Shown here: in pieces, positions 44,248-53,444 of the stretch
Position numbering within the stretch: the first letter of the stretch is position 1
Layout of the letters: every line of letters begins with the position of its first letter
DNA from: an uncultured Novosphingobium sp.
GTDB taxonomy: Bacteria > Pseudomonadota > Alphaproteobacteria > Sphingomonadales > Sphingomonadaceae
DNA length: 64,000 nt
Assembly (NCBI GenBank): GCA_937996535.1
Contig: CALKVF010000110.1
Location: forward strand, 1-64,000
Direction: 5' to 3'
The notes under the pieces: generated by a model
Databases searched by the model: none
What the model was told of the DNA's origin: nothing
The model's input: the letters and a program-made list of their open reading frames with translations, nothing else
Program-made: the position numbers and the translations under genes

Positions 44248-46083
44248 TCAGGAACGCATCAGCTTGCGCCGCGCCTGCACCAGCAGGGGGTTGTCACCGC
44301 CGATGGTGCGCGCCTTGTCCAGCAACTGGCGGGCCAGATCGGGATCGCGGCCCAGCTCGGCCAGCGCCATGCCGCGCGCCTGCGCCGCAACCCCGCTCGA
44401 TGGCGCCAGGGCATAGGCGCGCTCGGCGCTCTCCAGCGCGGCGGCAGCATCGCCGCTGCGCAGCTGCGCCAGGCTGAGATCGGCGAGCAGCCGCACATCG
44501 CGATTACCGCCGCGCTGGCGCAGCGATTCCAGCAAGGTCCGCGCGCCCGGCCAATCACCGGCCACAGCCGCAAAGGCTGCCGCCATCCGCGCTGCCAGCC
44601 GGCTGCCCGGCCAGCCGGTCAGATAGCGCGACGCATAGGGGCTAGCCGCACCGGCCAGCCCGGCGCGGGCAAAGGCCTCGGCCATGCGCAGCAAGAGGTG
44701 GTCGGGATAGCGCACCTGCGCCGCGGCCATGTAGCGGGCGATCGCCTCGTCCGCCCGTCCCCCCGCCAGGGCTGCGTCGCCGGCCAGCGCCAAGGCATCG
44801 GCAGAGCCCGGATGCAGCTCAACGAAGCGCGCTGAAACCTGCCTCGCCCCGGCAAAATTGCTTGCGCCGAGCAGCGCGCGAACATAGGGCACCGCCGCCC
44901 CTGCACTGCCCGGGTCATCGGCAAAGCGCGCGGCCAGCACGCCGGGCGGATCGGGCTCAGCGATCGGCTCCAGCGCCGGGATCGTCGCCGCGCTGGCCCG
45001 GTCAAGCAGCGCAGCGGCAGCATCGCGATTGCCCTGCTCCTCGTAAGCGCGCGCCAGCAGGGTCAAGAGGTAGGGCGGCGCATCGGGCCGCGCAGCCAGC
45101 GGGGCAAAGCGCGCCAGCAGTTCCTCGTGATCGCCCACTTCATACAGCGCGCGGGCCAGCAGCAATTGCGCGCGCGGATTGGCGGCCTGCCGCTCGGTCA
45201 GCCGTTCCAATTGGTCGGCTGCGACAGCAGTGTTGCCCGCCTCAAGCTCCAGCACGCCAGAGAGCAGCATCCCCGCCGGCTCGTCGCGCAGCCGGGTGCC
45301 CGCCTTGGCCAGCAGGCTGCGCGCCAGCGGCACGTTGCCCGCGCGCGCCGCCAGCACCGCCTGAAGATACCAGGCGAGCGGATGGCGCGGAGCCAAATCG
45401 ATCATGTGGCGGGTCACAGCCAGCATCTCTGCCGCGCGGCCCATTTCGCCAAGGCAGGCGGCATAACCGCCCAGCACCGAGAGATCATCTGGCGCGATGT
45501 CCCGCGCGCGCTCGTAAAGCGGCAGGGCCGCCACCCAGCCCTGGGCATCGCGCAGCAGTTGCGCACGAAATTCAAGCGCACGGATATTGTCTGGCCCGAT
45601 CTCAAGCGCGCGCGCCGAAGCCGCGATCGCCTGAACCTGCTCACCCCCGGCATAGCGCAGCCGCCCGATCTCGACCCAGACCAGCGGATCGCGCGGCGCC
45701 GCAGCCAGCGCCCGGTCGAGCGCGCGGCCGGCTGCCGGCAGGTTGCCGTCGAGCCGTTCGAGCCGGGCCAGGGTGCGCAGCCCCCAGGCCTGACTGTCCG
45801 GCGCAAAGCTTGCCGGGCCAAGCCACTGCCGGGCCCGGCGGGCGTCGCCTTGATCGAGCAGCGCCTCCCCCATCGCGGCGGCCACCTGCGGGCGCGCCGC
45901 GCCAGCGGCCAGCGCGCGGTTCAGCTCGGCCTCGGCGGCGATCCCGTCGCCCCGGTCGAGCGCCACCAGCGCCGCGCGCAGCGGTTCGGGCGCAGCATCG
46001 GACTGCGCCGCCGAGGACCAGGCCAGAGCGCATCCCAGCAGGGTCACCAGCGGGATCAGCCGGCGATCAGGCCTGAAGGTCAT
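44248..46083 (-). CDS. TPR-repeat lipoprotein of the PEP-CTERM/XrtA set (PrsT-like)
   Basis: This 611-residue protein has a lipoprotein signal (lipobox VTLLGC, Cys18) and tetratricopeptide-like helical repeats through nearly its whole length. It starts 17 bases inside the end of prsR and is the last of four co-oriented genes. By position and type it corresponds to the PrsT lipoprotein found beside PrsK and PrsR in exopolysaccharide/exosortase loci. It is shorter than typical PrsT proteins, so I do not assign the symbol. Such proteins may help polysaccharide export or protein sorting at the membrane; the exact role is not known. Confidence 0.75.
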   Translation of the reverse strand: MTFRPDRRLIPLVTLLGCALAWSSAAQSDAAPEPLRAALVALDRGDGIAAEAELNRALAAGAARPQVAAAMGEALLDQGDARRARQWLGPASFAPDSQAWGLRTLARLERLDGNLPAAGRALDRALAAAPRDPLVWVEIGRLRYAGGEQVQAIAASARALEIGPDNIRALEFRAQLLRDAQGWVAALPLYERARDIAPDDLSVLGGYAACLGEMGRAAEMLAVTRHMIDLAPRHPLAWYLQAVLAARAGNVPLARSLLAKAGTRLRDEPAGMLLSGVLELEAGNTAVAADQLERLTERQAANPRAQLLLARALYEVGDHEELLARFAPLAARPDAPPYLLTLLARAYEEQGNRDAAAALLDRASAATIPALEPIAEPDPPGVLAARFADDPGSAGAAVPYVRALLGASNFAGARQVSARFVELHPGSADALALAGDAALAGGRADEAIARYMAAAQVRYPDHLLLRMAEAFARAGLAGAASPYASRYLTGWPGSRLAARMAAAFAAVAGDWPGARTLLESLRQRGGNRDVRLLADLSLAQLRSGDAAAALESAERAYALAPSSGVAAQARGMALAELGRDPDLARQLLDKARTIGGDNPLLVQARRKLMRS

Positions 46084-47431
46084 AGTGCTTGAGCAGGTCG
46101 TAAAGCGTCGGGCGGCTGATGCCGAGCAGCTTGGCGGTGTTCGAGATATTGCCCTCGCTACGCGCCAGGGCATGGCGGATCACTCGCTGGTCAGCCGCCT
46201 CGCGCGCGGCCTTGAGATTGAGCATCTGGCCCTCGCCCTCATCCGGGACGGCCAGATCAAGGTCGGGCGCACCGATCAGCTTGCCCTCGGCCATGATCAC
46301 CGCGCGCTTCACCCGGTTTTCGAGTTCGCGCACGTTGCCCGGCCAGCCCCAGCTGTCGATCGCGGCCAGCGCATCGGGGGCAAAGCCCTTGACGGCCGGG
46401 TTCATCTCGCGCGCGAACCGGGCGAGGAATGCCTTGGCCAGCAGCGCGGCATCGCCCGGACGCTCGGCAAGGCTCGGGATCCGCACCACGATTTCCGCCA
46501 GGCGGTAGAACAAGTCCTCACGGAACTGCCCGCCGGCGATCATCGCTTCAAGGTTCTGGTGGGTGGCGCAAACGATCCGGGTATCGACCGGGATCGACTT
46601 GCGCGAACCGACCCGCTCAATCACCCGTTCCTGCAAGAACCGCAGCAGCTTGACCTGCAACGGCAGCGGGATGTCCCCGACCTCATCGAGGAACAACGTG
46701 CCGCCGTGGGCCTGCTCGATCTTCCCCTCGGTGGTCTTGACCGCGCCGGTAAAGGCGCCCTTCTCGTGCCCGAACAGCTCGCTTTCGAGGAGGTTTTCGG
46801 GGATCGCGGCGCAGTTGATCGCCACGAACGCCCCTTCGCGCCGGTCGCTCGCCTCGTGCAGCCCGCGCGCCAGCAATTCCTTGCCGGTCCCGCTCGCCCC
46901 CAGCAGCATCACCGAGACATTGGTATTGGCGACCCGTTCGATGGTCCGCGCGACCTTCACCATCTCGGGCGCGCCAGTGATCATCCGGCCGAGCACGCGG
47001 TTGTCATCGCCCGAGCGGAGCGCAAGCTGCCGGTTCTCCGTCTCGATCCGGTGCAATTGCAGCGCGCGGCGCACGATCAGTCCGAGATCCTCGATCTCGA
47101 CCGGCTTGTGATAGAAATCATAGGCCCCGCGCGCGATCGCCTGGAGCGCGCTGTCGCGCGCACCATGGCCCGAGGCGACGATCACCTTGGTATCGGGCTT
47201 GAGCGCCATGATCGCATCGAGCACCGCAAAGCCCTCGCTGGTGCCATCGGGATCGGGCGGCAGGCCCAGATCGAGCGTTACGACCGCGGGTTCCTCGCTG
47301 CGCAGCGCCGCTAGCGCGCTGGTGCGGTCACCGGCAACGATCACCTCGAAATCGGGCCAGGCCCATTTGAGCTGGGCCTGCAGGCCGGGATCATCCTCGA
47401 CGATCAGGAGCTTGAGGCGAATTTCGGTCAT
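46067..47431 (-). CDS. prsR: PEP-CTERM-box sigma-54 response regulator PrsR
   Basis: This 454-residue NtrC-type activator has a receiver domain with Asp54 (VVTLDLGLPPDPDG). The central AAA+ domain has Walker A GASGTGKE, the sigma-54 contact motif GAFTGA and Walker B GGTLFLDEVGD. A C-terminal Fis helix-turn-helix carries NISNTAKLLGISRPTLYDLLK. The PPDPDG insertion near the phosphorylation site is typical of the PEP-CTERM response regulator family. The start overlaps the prsK stop by one base (TGATG). It is expected to turn on exosortase-linked exopolysaccharide or PEP-CTERM genes with RpoN. Confidence 0.92.
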   Translation of the reverse strand: MTEIRLKLLIVEDDPGLQAQLKWAWPDFEVIVAGDRTSALAALRSEEPAVVTLDLGLPPDPDGTSEGFAVLDAIMALKPDTKVIVASGHGARDSALQAIARGAYDFYHKPVEIEDLGLIVRRALQLHRIETENRQLALRSGDDNRVLGRMITGAPEMVKVARTIERVANTNVSVMLLGASGTGKELLARGLHEASDRREGAFVAINCAAIPENLLESELFGHEKGAFTGAVKTTEGKIEQAHGGTLFLDEVGDIPLPLQVKLLRFLQERVIERVGSRKSIPVDTRIVCATHQNLEAMIAGGQFREDLFYRLAEIVVRIPSLAERPGDAALLAKAFLARFAREMNPAVKGFAPDALAAIDSWGWPGNVRELENRVKRAVIMAEGKLIGAPDLDLAVPDEGEGQMLNLKAAREAADQRVIRHALARSEGNISNTAKLLGISRPTLYDLLKHYDLQA

Positions 47432-49551
47432 CACGCGACTTTCGAGCCGGACTGCCCGGCCAACGACTGTAGGATCTGCGCGGCCTCGGCCAGCGGCAGG
47501 CGGATGGTGAAACGCGATCCGATCGTCTCGCGTGATTCCACGTCGAGCCGCCCCTTCATCGCCCTGACCAGTTCGCGCGCTTCGTAGGCGCCGATCCCGA
47601 AACCGCCGCTCTTGGTGGAATCGAATGGGCGGAACAGTCGGTTGCGGACGAATTCGGGGCTCATCCCGGTGCCCGAATCCAGCACCTCGATCACCCCGCT
47701 TGCCCCCTGGGTGCCCACCCGGATGAACACCGGCAGCGGCTCCACCGAGGCATCGAGCGCGTTCTGCACCAAATGGGCCAGCACCTGCTCCAGCGATTCC
47801 CGCGCCGCGAGGACCACGCATTCCTCAGCGTCGATCACGGTTACCGGGCGGCGGCCATCGCACCGGGCCTCGAACTGGGCCGCAACTTCGGCCGCGACCA
47901 GATCGGCCCGCACTGGCACCAGGGTTTCAACCGTCATGGCGCCATAGCGCGACAGGCGGGCCAGCAGGGCGGAAAGCTTGTCAGCCGAACTGCGCAGCGT
48001 AATCAGCATGTCCGCTCTAAATTGAGTATTTTCAGAATATTGCTCTGCATTTCTCGCAAGCAAGTTGAATTGGCTCGCAAGGTTCTTGAGATCATGGATA
48101 ACAAAGGCGATCCGGCGATGGAAGTCATCGAACCGGGCCGCTTCGGCCAGTGCCTCCTGCCCGGTGTGTTCTGCCAGATAGCTCGCCAATTGCTGCCCGG
48201 CGACGCGCAGCAGATCGAAGTCTTCCCAATCGAGCGAGCGGGCCAGCGCCGGGCGGGCCAGCACCACCAGCCCGACCAGCCGCTCGAAATGGAGCAGCGG
48301 CACCAGCGCCCAGGCCCGCGGTTCCTCGACCAGCCATTGCGGAACCGCGAAAGGTGGCGCCATTTCCGCGCGCCCTGCGCGCAGTTGGTCAAGATCGGCG
48401 ATATAGCCGCTGGCCTCGATCGCGCGGGCGACTTCGCTGGGCGCGGCTTCGGCCGGAACTTCAAGCGTGCGCCAAGCCCAGCGCGCGGCAAGTTCCAGCT
48501 GACCGCGATCCCCCGGCGTCAGCAGCAAGCCAGCCGGACTTTCGGTGATATCGGCCAGCGCGCGGATCACCCGCTCGTCGAGCGAGGCCTCGCTGCCGCT
48601 GCCCTGGGCAATGGTGCGGGTAAAGCGCAGCCATTCGCTGCGATAGTCATAGCGGTGTTGGAACAGGTGCTTGGCCAGCATGACCCTGAGCCAGCCGCGC
48701 AGCCGCCGCGAGGGCAGGATCATCAGCGCAAAGGCCAGCACCAGCGCCACGAAGCCGCGCTGCGAGGCTTCGGCCAGATCGCCCCCGGCATAGGCCAGTC
48801 CTCGCGCCGCAGCGCCCATGGTGACCAGATAGCCGCCGATCAGCAGCAGCGAGAGCGACTGGAACGTGACCGAGCGCGAGGGGCGAAAGCGCAGTTGCTC
48901 GCCCCCGCGGATCGCGCCGAAGGCCAGCAGCGCACCCAGCCCCAGTGCGGTCACCCCGCGCAGTGCGGCAAAGCCCGCCGGAACCGAACCGGACAGGTAA
49001 GCCACCGTCCCGAAGTTGAGGTCATAGCCCCACAGCAACCCCAGCGCGAGCGCAGGCCAGCGCAGCACCGTGCGCGCCAGGCTCGATGCGCCGCCGTAGA
49101 GGTTGTGGACCAGCACCAGCCCGCCGATCGCCACCAGCAGATCGAGCAACACCGCCATGTGCAGTCCCGGCGCGCCCGGAAGCGTGCGGGCACCGGCCAG
49201 CAGCACCGCCTGAACGGCCCCCTGCAGCAGCTCGGCAAAGCCCAGCGCGGCGATCATCGGGCGCACCTGCATCATGCTGGCGTGGCGCCCATCGACTGCG
49301 AACAGCCGGTACAGCGCAAAGATCCAGCCCAGATCGCGACTAACCTCGGCCAGAGCGGTCCATCGCGCACCGCAAGCCCCACTCGCAGCCCACAGCGCGG
49401 TCAGCGCGAGTGCGGAAACCACCGCCCGGCGCGCCGCGCCATAGCCGCCCCGCCGGCTTTCGAGCCAGGCCGCAGCCAAGGCGCAGGCCAGCGCACCTGC
49501 GCCCCAGGCGGCCGCGCCAATCGCGCTCCAGGCTCCGGCCAGATCGCCCAC
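47431..49551 (-). CDS. prsK: PEP-CTERM system sensor histidine kinase PrsK
   Basis: This 706-residue kinase has an N-terminal membrane domain of eight to ten helices (about 1-290). A GAF-like domain follows (about 320-470), then a dimerisation segment with the family-typical HDLKN (FVIHDLKNLASQFNLLARN). The ATPase domain carries LAHLVQNALDAS, EVLDSGTGMSPEF and GGFGIGAYEARELV. It is the cognate partner of the next gene, prsR. The gap to the upstream sugar transferase is only four bases, so the genes form one transcription unit. The signal it senses is unknown. Confidence 0.92.
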   Translation of the reverse strand: MGDLAGAWSAIGAAAWGAGALACALAAAWLESRRGGYGAARRAVVSALALTALWAASGACGARWTALAEVSRDLGWIFALYRLFAVDGRHASMMQVRPMIAALGFAELLQGAVQAVLLAGARTLPGAPGLHMAVLLDLLVAIGGLVLVHNLYGGASSLARTVLRWPALALGLLWGYDLNFGTVAYLSGSVPAGFAALRGVTALGLGALLAFGAIRGGEQLRFRPSRSVTFQSLSLLLIGGYLVTMGAAARGLAYAGGDLAEASQRGFVALVLAFALMILPSRRLRGWLRVMLAKHLFQHRYDYRSEWLRFTRTIAQGSGSEASLDERVIRALADITESPAGLLLTPGDRGQLELAARWAWRTLEVPAEAAPSEVARAIEASGYIADLDQLRAGRAEMAPPFAVPQWLVEEPRAWALVPLLHFERLVGLVVLARPALARSLDWEDFDLLRVAGQQLASYLAEHTGQEALAEAARFDDFHRRIAFVIHDLKNLASQFNLLARNAEQYSENTQFRADMLITLRSSADKLSALLARLSRYGAMTVETLVPVRADLVAAEVAAQFEARCDGRRPVTVIDAEECVVLAARESLEQVLAHLVQNALDASVEPLPVFIRVGTQGASGVIEVLDSGTGMSPEFVRNRLFRPFDSTKSGGFGIGAYEARELVRAMKGRLDVESRETIGSRFTIRLPLAEAAQILQSLAGQSGSKVA

Positions 49552-49555
49552 GGCG

Positions 49556-50941
49556 TCAGCGTGCTCCTTCGTGCCAGAGCACCACGCGCAGCGTCTGGAG
49601 CAGGATCAGAAGGTCAAGGAAGGGGGTGTAGTTCTTGGCGTAGTAGAGATCGTATTCGAGCTTGTGGCGCGAATCCTCGATCGAGGCGCCATAGGGATAG
49701 TTGATCTGCGCCCAGCCGGTGATCCCGGGCTTGACCATGTGGCGTTCGGCATAGAACGGCAGCTGGGTTTCGAGGTCCGCAACGAATTCGGGGCGCTCGG
49801 GACGCGGACCAACGAAGCTCATCTCGCCCTTGAGCACGCTCCACGTCTGGGGAAGCTCGTCGATCCGCACCTTGCGGATGAAACGGCCCAGCCGGGTCAC
49901 GCGCGGATCGTCCTTCTGCGCCCACTGCGCGCCATTGGCCTCGGCATCGGTGCGCATCGAGCGCAGCTTGATGACATCGAAACTCTGGCCGTAGAGCCCC
50001 ACCCGGGTCTGGCGAAAGAAAGCCGGCCCGCGGCTGTCGAGCTTTACCAGCAGCGCGAACAGCGCGATCACCGGGGCAGTCGCGGCCAGCAGCAGCGAAC
50101 TGGCAAAGATGTCGAACAATCGCTTGGCCGCGCTCGAAATCGCCCGGCCCGAGGAAAAGCCATCGGAAAAGATCAGCCAACTGGGATTGACCGTGCCGAG
50201 ATCGACCCGCCCGGTCTCGCGCTCGATGAAGCTGGAGAAGTCGTTGACGTGGACCCCGGTGGTCTTGATCCGCAGCAGATCGCCCAGCGGCAGCGCGTTG
50301 CGCCGCTCTTCCAGCGCCAGCACCACTTCGCTCACGCTGAGGTTTTCGACAAAGCGGGTGAGATTGTGGATCGCCGAGCGGTTGATCGCCTCGGCAATCA
50401 GCGGCGGGGTGTCGGTCATGGCGAGGTAGCCGACGATGCAGAACCCGCTCTCAGGCCGCTCCGACAACTCGCGCAGCCGGATCGCCCGCTCCCCGGCGCC
50501 CAGCACCAGCACCCGGCGGCGAAAGGCCGACGCGCCGAGCACTCCGCCCACCACCAGCCGGTTCATCACCAGCAGCACCACCGATCCAGCCATCGCGTAG
50601 GCCAGGGTCGAGCGCCAGAAATTGTGCCCGCCGATCACGAAATCGACAAAGGCGAGCGCGATGATCCCCAGCGAAACCGCCACCAGCAGCCGCGCCGTGG
50701 CAAACCGCATCGAGCGCAGGGCATCGCCGCCATAGACGCCGACCGCGATCATTGCGGTGAGGATGATCCCGGCAAAGCCCGCGAGCTGCCCGCCCCGCTC
50801 GGCGATGCTGCCAGGGTCCATCCCGATCTGCCCGGCGCGCAGGCGCCACGCGAAATCGGCCGCCACCACCAGCAAGGTGATGTCGATCAGGCCCAGCAGG
50901 ATCACTGCATGGGGGATGTAGTGCTTGAACAGCCGGATCAT
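49556..50941 (-). CDS. Undecaprenyl-phosphate sugar transferase, PEP-CTERM/XrtA-associated
   Basis: This 461-residue enzyme probably transfers the first sugar phosphate onto undecaprenyl phosphate to start exopolysaccharide synthesis. Four or so membrane helices (about 10-125) and a nucleotide-binding-like middle domain (about 130-260) precede the bacterial sugar transferase domain. That domain shows a membrane helix (LLLAATAPVIALFALLVKLD), PAFFRQTRVGLYG, RVTRLGRFIRKVRIDELPQ and FVGPRPERPEFV. The layout fits the TIGR03013 family found with XrtA. ATG 50941 is chosen because the first helix follows directly. It is the first gene of the prs set. Confidence 0.9.
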   Translation of the reverse strand: MIRLFKHYIPHAVILLGLIDITLLVVAADFAWRLRAGQIGMDPGSIAERGGQLAGFAGIILTAMIAVGVYGGDALRSMRFATARLLVAVSLGIIALAFVDFVIGGHNFWRSTLAYAMAGSVVLLVMNRLVVGGVLGASAFRRRVLVLGAGERAIRLRELSERPESGFCIVGYLAMTDTPPLIAEAINRSAIHNLTRFVENLSVSEVVLALEERRNALPLGDLLRIKTTGVHVNDFSSFIERETGRVDLGTVNPSWLIFSDGFSSGRAISSAAKRLFDIFASSLLLAATAPVIALFALLVKLDSRGPAFFRQTRVGLYGQSFDVIKLRSMRTDAEANGAQWAQKDDPRVTRLGRFIRKVRIDELPQTWSVLKGEMSFVGPRPERPEFVADLETQLPFYAERHMVKPGITGWAQINYPYGASIEDSRHKLEYDLYYAKNYTPFLDLLILLQTLRVVLWHEGAR

Positions 50942-51006
50942 GGCCCGTGGCAGACCTTCCCTTCGAGTGCGAAGCGGCAAGCCTAGGGTGCAGAGGTGAA
51001 ATGTCG

Positions 51007-51017
51007 GTAAACTTTAC
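51007..51017. promoter_or_regulatory. Palindrome GTAAACTTTAC upstream of the sugar transferase gene
   Basis: A perfect 11-base palindrome lies 66 bases before the ATG at the head of the prs operon. A regulatory role is possible. I see no clear sigma-54 -24/-12 element beside it. Confidence 0.25.
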
Positions 51018-51019
51018 AG

Positions 51020-51036
51020 GCGGGCAGACCGCCCGC
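51020..51036 (-). terminator. Possible terminator of the ScfR-type gene
   Basis: GCGGGC and GCCCGC pair around a five-base loop just after the regulator stop on the minus strand. Only a short T-containing tract follows. Confidence 0.3.
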
Positions 51037-51038
51037 GA

Positions 51039-52430
51039 TCAGCGCGAAAAGGCGAAGGCGCTGATCCCGCGGCTGCGCTCATCGAATTCGAGCGCAGCGC
51101 CGCGCGGGGGCAGCGAACGCTGGCGGCAATCGGCGATCAGGCAGCGCGCACAGCCCGGCCCGATCCGGGTTGCGGCGCCGGCGGCCTGCGGAGCGCTGCC
51201 GCGCGCCTGGGCAAGCTGCCCGGCGAGCCGCGCCTCGATCCCGAGGACGATCGCGAACTGCGCCGCCTCACGCTCGATCGCCCCAGCGCCCTCGACGGTT
51301 GCCGCGATCATGAACCAATCTGTTTTTGATCCATTTTCATCATTATATTCAATATATTGAATTATATTTTTACCAAATTGCTCGAATGCACTGTGTGCCT
51401 GCCACAGCGGGCAACTGCCTTCGCCGTCGAGCAGGCTTGCCCCGCTCGCCCCGGCGTAGCGCTTGGAAAACTGCCCCGCCCGGTCAACCCGCGCCATGAA
51501 GAACGGCAGCCCGCGCTGCCCGACCCGCTGCAAGGTGGTCAGGCGATGGGCAAGCTGCTCGAACCCCACGCCAAAGCGGCGCTGCAGCAGCGGCAGGTCA
51601 TAACCGGTCGCCTCGCAAGCCCGCAAAAACCGGCCATAGGGCATGATCAACGCCGCGGCGAAGTAGCTCGCCAGATGGCGGCGCAGCAGCCGCCACGCGG
51701 TCCGATCGGTGAACTGGGCGCCATTGGCGATGGCCGCGATCGCATCGCGCTGCTCCAGTAGGGCCAATTGCACCGCGATCTGGAAGTTGCGGGCCGCCGG
51801 ATCGAGCAATTCCGAGAGTTGCAGCTGCCGGGCATGGAGGTCGAGCCGCCGCAGCGCATCGGGCATCACGTCAACCGGCAGAATTCGCACCGAAAGCTGG
51901 TGCTGCTGGCGCAGCCGCTCGACCAGCGCCTGCCCAAGATCGGCGTTGGACAGCCGCAATTCGTCGGCCAGAGCCTCGGCAGCGGCGTCAAGATCGGCAA
52001 AATGGTTGCGCCAACGCTCGATCTCGCGGCGCACGAGATCCATCGGATCATTGACCGGCGCGGCTCCGCCCGGATCCCCGGCGTCATAGAGCCGGGCAAA
52101 GGCGAGCGCCGCCTGCGGCGCGGCAGAGAGCCATTCGGCCAGCTCGTCTCGGTCGATAGAAAGGTCGGAAAACCGCGGATCCGCAAGCCTTCGGCGCAGT
52201 CCATCAACCCCGCCGACCAGTTCATCCTGACGCAGGCTGCGGGGGTCAAAATCGAACTGTTCGGCCAGGGCAACGACCAAGCGCGCCGAGAGCGGGCGCT
52301 GGTTGCGCTCGACCAGATTGAGATAGCTAGGCGAAATGCCAAGCCGCGCCGCCATGGCGGATTGGGTCAGCCCTTCGCGGCGGCGCAGGCGCCGGATTGC
52401 CGGCCCAGCAAGGATCGAGGCGTCAGTCAT
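51039..52430 (-). CDS. ScfR-type (short-chain fatty acyl) XRE-family regulator
   Basis: This 463-residue protein has an N-terminal XRE helix-turn-helix (about 8-62, GLTQSAMAARLGISPSYLNLVERNQR). An IrrE/DUF955-like middle follows whose peptidase HExxH motif is absent (RRHLASYFAAALIMPYGRF), as is usual in this family. The C-terminal ScfR domain has GSCPLW and the cysteine cluster GPGCARCLIADC. Relatives such as RamB and ScfR/PrpC-type regulators bind acyl-CoA signals and control glyoxylate or methylcitrate genes. No such target gene is adjacent here. The upstream spacer holds a tandem TTTGACAA repeat. Confidence 0.88.
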   Translation of the reverse strand: MTDASILAGPAIRRLRRREGLTQSAMAARLGISPSYLNLVERNQRPLSARLVVALAEQFDFDPRSLRQDELVGGVDGLRRRLADPRFSDLSIDRDELAEWLSAAPQAALAFARLYDAGDPGGAAPVNDPMDLVRREIERWRNHFADLDAAAEALADELRLSNADLGQALVERLRQQHQLSVRILPVDVMPDALRRLDLHARQLQLSELLDPAARNFQIAVQLALLEQRDAIAAIANGAQFTDRTAWRLLRRHLASYFAAALIMPYGRFLRACEATGYDLPLLQRRFGVGFEQLAHRLTTLQRVGQRGLPFFMARVDRAGQFSKRYAGASGASLLDGEGSCPLWQAHSAFEQFGKNIIQYIEYNDENGSKTDWFMIAATVEGAGAIEREAAQFAIVLGIEARLAGQLAQARGSAPQAAGAATRIGPGCARCLIADCRQRSLPPRGAALEFDERSRGISAFAFSR

Positions 52431-52451
52431 CGTGTTATATGTTGTAATATT

Positions 52452-52467
52452 TTTGACAATTTGACAA
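52452..52467. promoter_or_regulatory. Tandem 8-bp direct repeat TTTGACAA x2
   Basis: Two perfect adjacent copies lie 21 bases upstream of the ScfR-type gene in an AT-rich spacer, on the side of the divergent small gene. This is a candidate operator for autoregulation. Each copy also contains a TTGACA promoter-like hexamer. Confidence 0.4.
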
Positions 52468-52580
52468 GCATTTTCGGCAAATCATCGCCATGAAGACAAG
52501 TTATTTTGTGTATTTTGTTACCACTCGTGATCGGTTCCGGCTACCCCTAGGGCAACACCACCCATTCAAGGAGCCGCCCG

Positions 52581-52766
52581 ATGACCCTGACCGCTCAGCC
52601 CACCCAGACCGAAGATCGCACCCCGGCGCGTGCCCGGGCGCTGCTCTCGAACAACGACTTCCGCTTGCTCCGCACCGCGCTGGCCAGCCATGCGCAGGTT
52701 TCCGAAGACCCGGAGGAAATCGCCCGGATCGCCGCGCTCTACCACCGGCTCGGCTGCTACGCCTGA
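52581..52766 (+). CDS. Small protein of unknown function (61 residues)
   Basis: A short frame starts with a strong ribosome site (AAGGAG seven bases before the ATG), which argues that it is a real gene. The product has no signal peptide or membrane helix. It is mostly helical, with ARARALLSNNDFRLLRTAL and a predicted second helix ending RLGCYA. It diverges from the ScfR-type regulator. I do not recognise the family. Confidence 0.6.
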   Translation: MTLTAQPTQTEDRTPARARALLSNNDFRLLRTALASHAQVSEDPEEIARIAALYHRLGCYA

Positions 52767-52860
52767 CCCTGCTCGTATTGGCGGCCGTCTCTCGCGACCC
52801 GGGCGGCCGTCAACCCCGCGCTAACCATAAGTCCGCCCGCGTGGTTAACCTTCCCGCGCT

Positions 52861-53403
52861 ATGACGGGCACCATGCGCCGCGCTGCCCCCACCCTCCCGA
52901 TCTCACCCCGGATGCTGCGGCGCTTTGCCGTTGCCACGGTAATCCTGACGGCGCTGGTGGCAATGTTCGCCGATGGCGAGAGCCGCGATGCCGCGGTCGG
53001 CGCGATCAAGGCGCGCGAGGCAAAGAATCAGGCCATCGCTGCCGATGCGGCCAAGTTCGGCGCCCCCAAGCTGCACCTGCGCGCGCCCGATAGCCAGGCC
53101 GGCGAGTTTGGCGACGAGCCGGGGATCGAAAGCCCGCAGCTCAACACCTTCCGTGGCGCGCCGAGCGGCCCGGCGCTGGCTCAGGGCAACCAATCCGGTT
53201 TTCTCCCGCCGCCATCGCTGCCGATGGTGCCAGGCGCCACGGTTACCGTGCAGAATGTTCCGGGCGAAAAGTTGATCGACCTGCGCCCGGGCGCTGCCCC
53301 GGCGACCAAACGCCGCGCCAGCTTTCGCCCCGACGCCCAGCAGATGGAAACCATCCGCCAGAACTCGCGCGAGCGCAGCGGCAACCCCAACGGGGTCGAC
53401 TGA
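52861..53403 (+). CDS. Membrane-anchored protein of unknown function
   Basis: The 180-residue product has a basic N-terminus and one membrane segment (about 22-38, FAVATVILTALVAMFADG). A hydrophilic, proline-rich periplasmic part follows with a short charged helical region near 40-60. No family is recognised. ATG 52861 is the first start; ATG 52873 is also possible, and neither has a strong ribosome site. The gene is convergent with the M20 peptidase gene. Confidence 0.6.
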   Translation: MTGTMRRAAPTLPISPRMLRRFAVATVILTALVAMFADGESRDAAVGAIKAREAKNQAIAADAAKFGAPKLHLRAPDSQAGEFGDEPGIESPQLNTFRGAPSGPALAQGNQSGFLPPPSLPMVPGATVTVQNVPGEKLIDLRPGAAPATKRRASFRPDAQQMETIRQNSRERSGNPNGVD

Positions 53404-53444
53404 GTCTCAGATCTTCACAAGCCGCTTGGCCGAAGTAAATTTCT

